Positions 1 through 7,487 of a stretch of DNA of 11,812 bases are shown piece after piece. The notes below the pieces were generated by a model. It worked only from the letters and a program-made list of their open reading frames with translations. It had not been told where the DNA came from and made no database searches. The translations under genes were made by a program, and so were the position numbers. This stretch comes from Paracoccaceae bacterium (GTDB lineage: Bacteria > Pseudomonadota > Alphaproteobacteria > Rhodobacterales > Rhodobacteraceae). Each line of letters opens with the position of its first letter. The stretch's first letter is position 1. Location of the stretch: contig PARX01000001.1 of NCBI GenBank assembly GCA_002712045.1, forward strand, positions 20,931 through 32,742. The letters run 5' to 3'.

Positions 1-108
1 GGATGGTCTGAAGGCGATAGAAATGCTCGACCAAAGGGTGGAGTTGGAATGGCATCAAGAGCATTATATTATTTGATTAGAGGAGAGTATGGAAAACATA
101 CGAGATAA
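1..108 (+). CDS. C-terminal end of an M17-family (leucyl-type) aminopeptidase, 5' part outside the window
   Basis: The first frame is open from base 1 to a TAA at 106-108 and encodes 35 residues. Its segment reading WSEGDRNARPKGG, followed by a short helix-like tail, resembles what I recall as the C-terminus of alphaproteobacterial leucyl aminopeptidase family proteins (W-x-D-x-D-R-P-x-R-P-K-G-G-E). These are cytosolic dinuclear-metal exopeptidases that remove N-terminal residues from peptides. None of the metal ligands lie in the visible part, so the call rests on the tail and on context: in Rhodobacterales such a gene commonly sits just upstream of an NlpC/P60 gene, as here. The last 20 bases overlap the start of that gene, which suggests translational coupling. 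A different peptidase or an unrelated protein cannot be excluded from 35 residues. Confidence 0.55.
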   Translation, partial: GWSEGDRNARPKGGVGMASRALYYLIRGEYGKHTR

Positions 109-931
109 GAGATTAATCCCTGCTAATAAAAGAATTGGCTGGATAAAGAGTTATCCAGAATGTAATGCTCCCAATCTGGTTGATGGGGAGTTAAAAAGAG
201 TTGTTAGCCCCTTCGCAAATTTGTTATCTGAACCGAGAGGAGGCAGAGTTCGTCAACTGATTTATGGAGATATTTTCAGGGTTTTAGAGGAAAATGAGGG
301 CTTTTCTTTTGGTTTTAACAAATTTGATGGCTACGTTGGCTATATCCAAAATGATAAATTAAAGAAAAGAACTACAAAAACGACTCATTGGGTTTCATCA
401 TTATCAACCCAAATTTACGAACAGCCAGATATAAAGAAAGAATATTTAAGCTCTTTATCTTTCGGTTCTCAACTTGAAATTGTTAATGCTGAAAAAGATT
501 TCTGTGAAACAATTGATGGGGGCTTTGTGCCAAGGCAACATCTGAGAAAAAAGGAGCATTTTTATTCTGATCCAGTGATGGTTGCAAAGTTTTTTTTAGG
601 AGTACCTTATGTGTGGGGTGGAAACACTTGTTGGGGCATCGATTGTTCTGGACTAATTCAAGCTGCTTTTAGGGGTTGTGGTATTGATCTTCCTGCGGAT
701 AGTGATCAGCAAGAAGCAGCATGTATAAAAATATCTGAATTAAACGAAATTAAACGAAATGATTTAATGTTTTGGGATGGACATGTCGCACTCGTTATCG
801 ATCCAAATTATTTAATTCACGCTAATGCTTTTCATATGTCTGTTACCTTGGAGTCAATTAAAACAGTATGCAAAAGAATTCAATTTGATCGGAATGATAA
901 ATTTCGATTTTGTAGATATGAGGTCAGCTAA
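89..931 (+). CDS. SH3b-NlpC/P60 family cell-wall peptidase (putative gamma-D-glutamyl-diamino-acid endopeptidase)
   Basis: The 280-residue protein has two SH3b-like stretches (about residues 36-92 and 96-152) followed by an NlpC/P60 domain (about 160-280). The catalytic residues of the family are visible: Cys186 in DCSG after YVWGG, His232 in GHVAL, and a third polar residue, probably His244 in LIHAN. Such enzymes cut between D-glutamate and the diamino acid in peptidoglycan stem peptides. No signal peptide is seen, so a cytosolic role in recycling muropeptide fragments is more likely than wall hydrolysis; this is inference. The start at 89 fits the family's usual N-terminus (DKRLIPANKRI resembles DRRLTPANGRV) and overlaps the upstream aminopeptidase gene by 20 bases, suggesting one transcript that degrades peptides. 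Bases 741-760 are a perfect 10-bp tandem duplication inside the gene, without a frame break. Confidence 0.9.
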   Translation: MENIRDKRLIPANKRIGWIKSYPECNAPNLVDGELKRVVSPFANLLSEPRGGRVRQLIYGDIFRVLEENEGFSFGFNKFDGYVGYIQNDKLKKRTTKTTHWVSSLSTQIYEQPDIKKEYLSSLSFGSQLEIVNAEKDFCETIDGGFVPRQHLRKKEHFYSDPVMVAKFFLGVPYVWGGNTCWGIDCSGLIQAAFRGCGIDLPADSDQQEAACIKISELNEIKRNDLMFWDGHVALVIDPNYLIHANAFHMSVTLESIKTVCKRIQFDRNDKFRFCRYEVS

Positions 932-1281
932 GCCAGGCTAACCGATCTTATCAGTTTCTTATTAAAATATCTTAATAGTAAACTTAGATCATTACCCCTT
1001 TTTAATATTTGATTATCAATTCCAACGATTAAGTATTGGCTTTGTTTTCTAGACAGCTGTGGACGTTTTTCTATCCGATAAATTGGATTTTCAGAAGTTC
1101 TTCTAAAAACTGAAAAAACTGCAACATCTTTTAAAGCAGAGATACCATAGTCTCGCCATTCTCCTGCAGCCACCATTTTTCCATATATTGATAGTATTGG
1201 GGTGAGTTCAGTTCGATGAAAGCTTACAATGTGAGGTATACTTTTTGATATCTTTATATCTGAAACGTAATGAATGTTCAT
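928..1281 (-). CDS. DUF2794 family protein, function unknown
   Basis: The 117-residue protein matches the DUF2794 family as I know it from alphaproteobacteria. Its core runs FHRTEL (21-26), ILSIYGKMVAAGEWRDY (29-45), VAVFSVFRRTSE (53-64), YRIEKRPQLSRKQ (68-80) and ILKRG (92-96). No biochemical function is established to my knowledge. The chain is basic, soluble and free of signal peptide or membrane segments. The ATG at 1279-1281 is preceded closely by AGG (complement of 1285-1287); spacing of about 3 nt is short, so the start is moderately sure, although the conserved part begins about 20 residues in. The stop codon overlaps the stop of the NlpC/P60 gene by 3 bases in convergent orientation. 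The gene diverges from the gamma-glutamyltransferase gene across a 119-bp region. Confidence 0.88.
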   Translation of the reverse strand: MNIHYVSDIKISKSIPHIVSFHRTELTPILSIYGKMVAAGEWRDYGISALKDVAVFSVFRRTSENPIYRIEKRPQLSRKQSQYLIVGIDNQILKRGNDLSLLLRYFNKKLIRSVSLA

Positions 1282-1342
1282 GCACCTAGCTTAGGGTTTT
1301 TAAGTAATTTATCAAGGTATTAAAGAAAAAATTTTGATTTTG

Positions 1343-1358
1343 TAATTATTAATAATTA
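1343..1358. repeat. Perfect 16-bp AT-only palindrome in the divergent DUF2794 / gamma-glutamyltransferase spacer
   Basis: The bases read TAATTATT followed at once by its reverse complement AATAATTA, with no loop. It lies 42 bp upstream of the chosen start of the gamma-glutamyltransferase gene and 61 bp upstream of the DUF2794 start. It could be an operator for a dimeric regulator. In such AT-rich DNA a chance palindrome of this size is also plausible, so this is a site description and not a functional call. Confidence 0.35.
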
Positions 1359-1400
1359 GGGTTATGCAAAACGTATGTGATCATTTTTAAGGAATATATA

Positions 1401-2981
1401 ATGCGTGATTTTCAGCTTGGTGGACGTTCTTCAGTTTTTTCTGAAAATGGTATGTGTGCTACATCGACGCCATTAGCAGCAAAAGTCGCTATTCAACTTT
1501 TGGAGTCAGGTGGCAACGCTATTGATGCGGCAATTGGAGCGGCTGTATTATTGGGACTTTGTGAACCTCAATCGACTGGTATAGGAGGGGATTGTTTCGT
1601 TTTGGTTAAATCTCCGGGAGAAAAAGACATCATAGCACTAAATGGTTCAGGACGATCACCCCGTAATTTAAGTTCTGAAAAATTAAGAAATGCGGGTTTA
1701 AGCTCAATACCACTTCATGGAGTAGAGGCTGTAACTGTGCCTGGAGCAATCGATGCTTTTTGTCAGTTGTCAAATGATTGGGGCAGAAAGGGTCTTGAGT
1801 TTAGTCTTTTACCGGCGATCAAATATGCTGAGGAGGGCGTTTCTATTGGGCCACGCACGGCTTTCGATTGGGCTGGTGCTGCCTCTATTTTAAAAGGAGA
1901 TGCAAGAAAACATTATCTTTTAGATGGTAAAGCACTTTCGGCTGGGCAACTATTTAAAGCGCCTAAGCAGGCAGAAATCCTTCGACTAGTTTCCAAGAAT
2001 GGAAGGTCAGGGTTTTATGAGGGTGAGGTAGCTAAGGATATGGTGCAATCATTAAATGAATTAGGGGGTGTCCATACTTTAGAAGATTTTTCTGATGTTA
2101 AATGTAATTATTGTGAGACACTAAGTGGTGTCTATGGTGGACATAATCTTTTCGAGCATCCCCCAAATGGGCAAGGTGCTACAGCTTTACTGATGGCCAA
2201 TATATTAGCAAATTTTGATATCAGGAATTTAGACCCTTTTGGAATAAAAAGAACTCATATTGAAACTGAGGCAGCAAAACTTGCTTATGATGCGCGAAAT
2301 CGGTTCATAGCAGATTTTGATTTCACAGAACGGCTTCAGCATATGATGTCTATAGATGTAGCTAAAAAACTGGCTTCCGTGATTAATATGGATAAGGCTA
2401 CTTATTTTGAAGATAATACACTTGGTGCAATTCATAAAGATACAGTTTACTTAACAGTTGTTGATAAAGACCAAATGGCTGTTTCAATGATATATTCAAT
2501 TTTTCATAGCTTTGGATCAGGCTTGGCTTCAAAAAAATATGGTGTAAATTTTCAAAATAGGGGTGCCGGCTTTACTCTGGAAAAAGGGCACCCAAATGAA
2601 GTGTCAGGAGCTAAAAGGCCAATGCATACTATTATACCAGCAATTCTTAACTATAAGGATCAGCTTACTATACCTTTTGGTGTCATGGGGGGTGCTTATC
2701 AACCCAATGGTCACATGCGATTTATGTCAAATTTTGTTGATTTTAATATGAATATTCAAGAGGCGATAGACGGCCCTAGATCATTTTTTGAGAATGGCAA
2801 TCTTATGTTGGAAAGGGGTTATGATAAGAAAGTAAGAGCCGGATTGCTAGATATGGGCCATAATATTTTAACCCCAACATCTCCCATTGGAGGAGGGCAA
2901 GCGATAAAAATTGACTGGAAACAAGGCTTTTTGGAGGGGGGATCGGATCCACGAAAAGATGGGTGTGCTATTGGATATTAA
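1401..2981 (+). CDS. Gamma-glutamyltransferase family protein (Ntn hydrolase), apparently cytosolic
   Basis: The 526-residue protein belongs to the gamma-glutamyltranspeptidase family: autoprocessing N-terminal-nucleophile enzymes that hydrolyse or transfer gamma-glutamyl groups, or in some branches act as acylases. Visible marks are GMCATSTPLAA near the N-terminus, GGNAIDAA, a GIGGDCF loop, NGSGRSP carrying the likely substrate-carboxylate-binding Arg85, and the predicted nucleophile Thr348 in KDTVYLTVVD at the small-subunit start. I chose the ATG at 1401, not the in-frame GTG at 1377, because AAGGA at 1389-1393 sits 7 nt upstream and the family usually begins MRDFQL. No signal peptide is present, unlike classical periplasmic Ggt, so glutathione use is not assured. 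It is convergent with asd, with 4 bases between the stop codons. Exact substrate unknown. Confidence 0.9.
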   Translation: MRDFQLGGRSSVFSENGMCATSTPLAAKVAIQLLESGGNAIDAAIGAAVLLGLCEPQSTGIGGDCFVLVKSPGEKDIIALNGSGRSPRNLSSEKLRNAGLSSIPLHGVEAVTVPGAIDAFCQLSNDWGRKGLEFSLLPAIKYAEEGVSIGPRTAFDWAGAASILKGDARKHYLLDGKALSAGQLFKAPKQAEILRLVSKNGRSGFYEGEVAKDMVQSLNELGGVHTLEDFSDVKCNYCETLSGVYGGHNLFEHPPNGQGATALLMANILANFDIRNLDPFGIKRTHIETEAAKLAYDARNRFIADFDFTERLQHMMSIDVAKKLASVINMDKATYFEDNTLGAIHKDTVYLTVVDKDQMAVSMIYSIFHSFGSGLASKKYGVNFQNRGAGFTLEKGHPNEVSGAKRPMHTIIPAILNYKDQLTIPFGVMGGAYQPNGHMRFMSNFVDFNMNIQEAIDGPRSFFENGNLMLERGYDKKVRAGLLDMGHNILTPTSPIGGGQAIKIDWKQGFLEGGSDPRKDGCAIGY

Positions 2982-2985
2982 AATA

Positions 2986-4008
2986 TTAACCTTTTTTCAA
3001 AACTTTTTGTCCTAAAACCTCTGCTATCTGCACTGCGTTAAGCGCAGCGCCTTTTCTTAAGTTATCGGAAACGCACCATAAATTTAAACCATTTTCTATA
3101 GTACTGTCTTGTCTTATTCTGCTTATGTAAGTAGCAAATTCTCCCACACACTCTATAGGAGTAATATATCCGCCATTATCGCGTTTATCTACAACAAGTA
3201 TGCCGGGAGCTTCTCTTAAAATATTTCGTGCCTCGTCTTCATCTAAAAACTCTTCAAATTCGATATTCACAGCTTCAGAGTGGCCAACAAAAACAGGAAC
3301 CCTAACGCATGTAGCAGTAACTTTAATTGATTTATCAATTATTTTTTTTGTTTCAGCGACCATTTTCCATTCTTCTTTTGTGGTCCCATCTTCCATGAAT
3401 TTATCAATATGGGGTATTACGTTAAAGGCAATTTGCTTTGGATATACTTTAGGTGCTACTTCTTGGCCGGGAACATAGATACCTTTTGTTTGATTCCAGA
3501 GTTCATCAATTGCTTCTTTTCCAGAACCTGAAACGGATTGATAAGTACTAACCACAACACGTTTAATTCGAGCTCGATCATGTAATGGTTTTAATGCAAC
3601 CACCATTTGTGCAGTTGAGCAGTTTGGGTTTGCTATGATATTTTTCTTTGTGTATCCAAATATAGCTTCAGGATTAACTTCTGGTACGATTAATGGAACG
3701 TCCGGGTCGTATCTATAAAGTGACGAGTTATCAATAACGATACAGCCAGTTTTTGCTGCTTTTGGTGCAAAAATTTTGGTCGCTTCGGATCCAATAGCAA
3801 ATAATGCAATATCCCAAGAAGAAAAATCAAATGTTTCGAGATCTTGTGTTTTTAAAATATTATCGGAGAAAGTGATCTCCGTACCGATGGATTTCCTTGA
3901 AGCTAAAACAGCAATTTTATCAACTGGAAACTCCCGTTCAGAAAGGATATTGAGCATTTCTCTGCCTACATTTCCAGTGGCACCAACAATCACTATATTG
4001 TAACCCAT
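2986..4008 (-). CDS. asd: Aspartate-semialdehyde dehydrogenase
   Basis: The 340-residue enzyme reduces L-4-aspartyl phosphate to L-aspartate 4-semialdehyde with NADPH. This is the branch-point step to lysine/diaminopimelate, threonine, methionine and isoleucine. The dinucleotide-binding loop GATGNVGREM is at residues 9-18. The catalytic Cys130 lies in ANPNCSTAQ and the general-base His243 in VFVGHSEAV; the SGSGKEA segment at 160-166 is also typical. Length is normal for the bacterial type. The ATG at 4006-4008 has GGAG (complement of 4017-4020) 8 nt upstream, which supports the start. A perfect 10-bp palindrome (4019-4028) overlaps this ribosome binding site. The gene stands alone, divergent from the RAM-domain gene and convergent with the gamma-glutamyltransferase gene. 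Confidence 0.97.
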   Translation of the reverse strand: MGYNIVIVGATGNVGREMLNILSEREFPVDKIAVLASRKSIGTEITFSDNILKTQDLETFDFSSWDIALFAIGSEATKIFAPKAAKTGCIVIDNSSLYRYDPDVPLIVPEVNPEAIFGYTKKNIIANPNCSTAQMVVALKPLHDRARIKRVVVSTYQSVSGSGKEAIDELWNQTKGIYVPGQEVAPKVYPKQIAFNVIPHIDKFMEDGTTKEEWKMVAETKKIIDKSIKVTATCVRVPVFVGHSEAVNIEFEEFLDEDEARNILREAPGILVVDKRDNGGYITPIECVGEFATYISRIRQDSTIENGLNLWCVSDNLRKGAALNAVQIAEVLGQKVLKKG

Positions 4009-4018
4009 TTTAAATACT

Positions 4019-4028
4019 CCAAGCTTGG
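4019..4028. repeat. Perfect 10-bp palindrome CCAAGCTTGG overlapping the asd ribosome binding site
   Basis: The palindrome has no loop and shares its first two bases (4019-4020) with the asd Shine-Dalgarno GGAG. It is too compact to form a stable intramolecular hairpin, so if it matters it would more likely be a protein site. Chance occurrence is quite possible in a window of this size. Confidence 0.25.
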
Positions 4029-4113
4029 TATTTTTGTGATAGCTAAAGCGCTGATAAAGTAAAAGAGATTTTATCGATATTTTATATCTAATTTATTGGA
4101 ATTGTAGACAATT

Positions 4114-4142
4114 TTGTTTTGTTTGCTTATTTTATTTACTAT
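4114..4142 (+). promoter_or_regulatory. Candidate sigma-70 type promoter for the RAM-domain gene (and possibly mutY)
   Basis: In the 178-bp divergent spacer between asd and the RAM-domain gene (4009-4186), TTGTTT (4114-4119) and TACTAT (4137-4142) are separated by exactly 17 bp and lie 44 bp before the start codon. Each hexamer matches the consensus only partly (3 of 6 and 4 of 6), and the region is very T-rich, so the call is tentative. Apart from this and the palindrome at 4019-4028, I see nothing else in the spacer. Confidence 0.3.
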
Positions 4143-4186
4143 ATGAAGATTAATAGAGTTACGTTGGATGTGTTGGGAGAAAGTTT

Positions 4187-4423
4187 ATGAATTGTGTGTT
4201 TGTTCAAATTAGATGCAAACCAGGTAAAATCTTTCAGGTTGCTGAGGAAATAACGCTAAAAGAAATTCAATCGGAGTTATATTCGACAAGCGGCACTTTT
4301 GATCTTTTGTTGAAATTATATATACCTACTGATGAAGATGTTGGTGAATTTATAAATGATAATCTGTTGAATATAAAAGGTATAAAGCGAACGTTGACTA
4401 CTTTAACATTTAAAGCATTTTAA
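4187..4423 (+). CDS. Stand-alone Lrp/AsnC ligand-binding (RAM) domain protein
   Basis: The whole 78-residue protein is one RAM (regulation of amino acid metabolism) fold. It has a first strand VFVQIRCKPGK (4-14), a helix with EITLKEIQ, the ligand-loop signature YSTSGTFDLLLKLY (32-45), and a last strand IKGIKRTLTTLTF (63-75). The DNA-binding helix-turn-helix that precedes this domain in full Lrp/AsnC regulators is absent, and no room for it exists upstream in frame. Such stand-alone RAM proteins form oligomers that bind amino acids. They could act by mixing with full-length Lrp proteins or as simple binding proteins; the partner is unknown. GGGAGA at 4175-4180 gives a good ribosome binding site 6 nt before the ATG. 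The next gene, mutY, follows after 61 bases in the same direction. Confidence 0.88.
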   Translation: MNCVFVQIRCKPGKIFQVAEEITLKEIQSELYSTSGTFDLLLKLYIPTDEDVGEFINDNLLNIKGIKRTLTTLTFKAF

Positions 4424-4484
4424 TAGTTTGTTTCTTAGAAAATATAATCTTATCTGTAATTTTTATGTAAATTGAAGAAGTTTT

Positions 4485-5525
4485 ATGGATAAAGAAGGTA
4501 ATTTTTCAGAAAATTTACTCAAATGGTATGATAGAAATGCGAGGGCCTTAGCATGGCGAGTACCTCCCAATTCAAATAAGGTATCAAACCCTTATTTTGT
4601 TTGGTTATCGGAAATTATGTTACAGCAAACTACTGTCGTAACAGTACAACCTTATTTTGATAAATTTTTATCAAAATGGCCTACAATTTATGATCTGGCA
4701 TTAGCTAATGACCAAGATGTGATGGCGAGTTGGGCTGGGTTGGGTTATTATGCTAGAGCCAGAAATTTATTAAAATGCGCTAGAACTGTTGTTAGGGAAT
4801 TCGACGGAAAATTTCCCACATGCTATAATCAATTAATAAAACTTCCAGGAATTGGTCCTTATACGGCATCAGCAATTTTATCTATAGCCTTTTCAAAATC
4901 CTACGCTGTTTTAGATGGAAATGTTGAAAGGGTGATGTCTAGATATTATCACATTTCAGACCCTTTGCCATCGAGTAAAGAATTTCTTCAGTCTCTGGCT
5001 CAAGCAAATCTTTCGAGCTTAAGACCTGGCGATTATAATCAAGCTGTTATGGACCTTGGGGCAACAATTTGTACACCAAGAAAACCTCAGTGTGTAAAAT
5101 GCCCTGTCAATTTAAGTTGTAAAGCGAATGAGATAGGCGATCCAGAAGCATTGCCAAAAAAACTACAAAAAAAGGCAAAGCCATTGAAATTTGGTAGCGT
5201 TTTTATTGGATTTAATGAGAAGTCTGGTTATTTGTTAGAAAGACGCGAGGGAAAGGGCCTTCTGGGTGGTATGTTGAGTTGGCCATCAACTGATTGGTCT
5301 GGTTGTTTAAATATTAAACCACCAATATCAGCAGATTGGATACCAGTTTTAGGTAGTGTTAAACATACTTTTACTCACTTTAATTTAGAATTAAGGGTTT
5401 TTAAGGCAACCATAAGAAATTCTCAGAAACCATATTTCTTCGTTTCTTTTGAAAGCTTTAATGTAAATGATTTACCAACAGTAATGCGTAAAGCATATGC
5501 TTTATATTTAATGTCAATAAAGTAA
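4485..5525 (+). CDS. mutY: A/G-specific adenine DNA glycosylase
   Basis: The 346-residue protein removes adenine mispaired with 8-oxoguanine (or G) in the GO base-excision repair system. Its catalytic Glu43 lies in SEIMLQQTTV. The helix-hairpin-helix KLPGIGPYTASA (119-130) is followed by catalytic Asp144 in VLDGNVERV. The [4Fe-4S] loop has Cys196, Cys203, Cys206 and Cys212 in the C-X6-C-X2-C-X5-C spacing. The C-terminal Nudix-like domain (about 233-346), which recognises 8-oxoG, carries the typical HTFTHF at 294-299. Length is normal. The ribosome binding site is weak (GAAGAAG at 4474-4480). The stop codon is followed at once by a strong hairpin, and mutY converges on ccrM, an arrangement I recall from other alphaproteobacteria. 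It may be co-transcribed with the RAM-domain gene. Confidence 0.97.
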   Translation: MDKEGNFSENLLKWYDRNARALAWRVPPNSNKVSNPYFVWLSEIMLQQTTVVTVQPYFDKFLSKWPTIYDLALANDQDVMASWAGLGYYARARNLLKCARTVVREFDGKFPTCYNQLIKLPGIGPYTASAILSIAFSKSYAVLDGNVERVMSRYYHISDPLPSSKEFLQSLAQANLSSLRPGDYNQAVMDLGATICTPRKPQCVKCPVNLSCKANEIGDPEALPKKLQKKAKPLKFGSVFIGFNEKSGYLLERREGKGLLGGMLSWPSTDWSGCLNIKPPISADWIPVLGSVKHTFTHFNLELRVFKATIRNSQKPYFFVSFESFNVNDLPTVMRKAYALYLMSIK

Positions 5526-5554
5526 AAAACTTCCCCACGTTAACCGTGGGGAAG
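5524..5554 (-). terminator. Rho-independent terminator of ccrM, possibly acting on mutY too
   Basis: A perfect 10-bp stem (CTTCCCCACG at 5530-5539 pairing with CGTGGGGAAG at 5545-5554) has a 5-base loop. Read leftward it is followed by six U residues (complement of 5524-5529), the classic intrinsic terminator for a transcript leaving ccrM, whose stop is 46 bp away. Read rightward the stem lacks a U tract, so for mutY it would be only a partial stop or an RNA-end stabiliser. The A run overlaps the mutY stop codon (5523-5525). A weaker 6-bp hairpin (5563-5568 with 5572-5577) lies between it and ccrM. Confidence 0.85.
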
Positions 5555-5600
5555 CAGTAGTGTGTGGTCAGGCCACAGGCATTAATTATAATTGAATCAG

Positions 5601-6725
<1,125 letters not shown>

Positions 6726-6733
6726 TTAGCGTG

Positions 6734-6777
6734 CTTATAATTTGCCATAACATGATTCAAAGATGATTCGGCGTCAA
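6734..6777 (-). promoter_or_regulatory. Likely ccrM promoter region containing two GANTC sites
   Basis: Within the 107-bp gap between rnhB and ccrM, the leftward strand has TTGACG (complement of 6772-6777), a 5-of-6 match to a -35 box. Two -10 candidates follow: TGTTAT (complement of 6747-6752, 19-bp spacer) and TATAAG (complement of 6734-6739). The second may pair instead with the weaker TTGAAT near 6755-6760. Two GAATC sequences, complement of 6765-6769 and 6754-6758, fall inside this stretch 11 bp apart. Both are targets of the enzyme encoded downstream, so methylation-dependent autoregulation is plausible. Which -10 is used cannot be settled by eye. Confidence 0.5.
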
Positions 6778-6814
6778 TTCTTTTTTTAAAACAATGGGTT
6801 ATAAATTTTCAGTA

Positions 6815-7426
6815 TTACAACATCTTGTGTATTGGTTTGAATGAAAGCCTATGATGTGGTGTGATCCCATATTGGGAAATTCCCTGAATATGTGCCTTGG
6901 TGCCATATCCAACATTGGTTTCCCATCCATATTTTGGAAAATCTTCTGCTAAATCTTCCATTATTTGATCTCTAGCAACTTTTGCAAGGATTGAAGCAGC
7001 AGCGATTGTTAAGCTCAAATTGTCACCCTTAACAATAGCAGTTGCTGGACAATTTAAGTTTGTAGGTATTTTATTTCCATCGATTAATATATGACTGGGT
7101 GCCTTATTTAGAGAATGAGCAGCATTACGCATTGCCAACATGCTTGCTTCAAGGATATTGATTTTATCAATCTCAAAAACACTTACATGAATAATCGAGT
7201 AGCTAATAGATGTAGCAATAATTTCCTCTGACAATTGGTTCCTTTTGTTTTTTGTAAGTTTTTTACTATCATTTATTTCATTTGGAATTTTTTTTGGATC
7301 AAGAATAACAGCTGCTGCTGTCACTGGGCCAGCCCAAGCGCCCCGTCCTACTTCATCTGTACCAGCGATAAAATTTAAGCCAGTATTAATTAATTTATTT
7401 TCTAATGAAAAATCCGGTAGTAACAA
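6815..7426 (-). CDS. rnhB: Ribonuclease HII
   Basis: The roughly 203-residue enzyme cuts RNA in RNA-DNA hybrids and starts removal of single ribonucleotides misincorporated in DNA. The metal-binding active site is visible as Asp24 and Glu25 in GTDEVGRGAWAGPV, Asp116 in ILIDGNK and Asp135 in VKGDNLS. DSKKL (53-57) and SILAKVARD (145-153) are also typical. The start is unusual. The only in-frame initiation codon that fits the family N-terminus (PDFSLE) is TTG at 7424-7426; the nearby ATG at 7429-7431 is out of frame, and no in-frame ATG or GTG lies between the TTG and the upstream stop at 7460-7462. An AAGG stands about 9 nt upstream. The gene precedes ccrM by 107 bp and may share its transcript, an arrangement I recall from other alphaproteobacteria. 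Confidence 0.95.
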   Translation of the reverse strand: MLLPDFSLENKLINTGLNFIAGTDEVGRGAWAGPVTAAAVILDPKKIPNEINDSKKLTKNKRNQLSEEIIATSISYSIIHVSVFEIDKINILEASMLAMRNAAHSLNKAPSHILIDGNKIPTNLNCPATAIVKGDNLSLTIAAASILAKVARDQIMEDLAEDFPKYGWETNVGYGTKAHIQGISQYGITPHHRLSFKPIHKML

Positions 7427-7487
7427 TACATCAGCCTTATTTATTCTTCTAATTGCAAATTATATTATATGAGTGCAGATTATAGTT

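Noticed and set aside
1377..1400. Upstream GTG start for the gamma-glutamyltransferase gene, adding 8 residues.
   Set aside because: The AAGGA ribosome binding site at 1389-1393 lies inside this extension and is well spaced for the ATG at 1401, which also matches the family N-terminus.
2229..4003. Short open frames inside the gamma-glutamyltransferase and asd genes (2229-2435, 2563-2751, 3200-3478, 3776-4003).
   Set aside because: Each is fully inside a well-supported gene in another frame or strand and has no independent support.
6776..6792. CtrA binding site (TTAA-N7-TTAA) upstream of ccrM.
   Set aside because: On the leftward strand a TTAA is followed by TTGAC after 8, not 7, bases, and the second half site is imperfect. 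The T/A run makes such matches easy.
7245..7472. A 75-residue rightward open frame opposite the start of rnhB.
   Set aside because: It is antisense to the catalytic N-terminus of RNase HII and its composition is explained by that gene.
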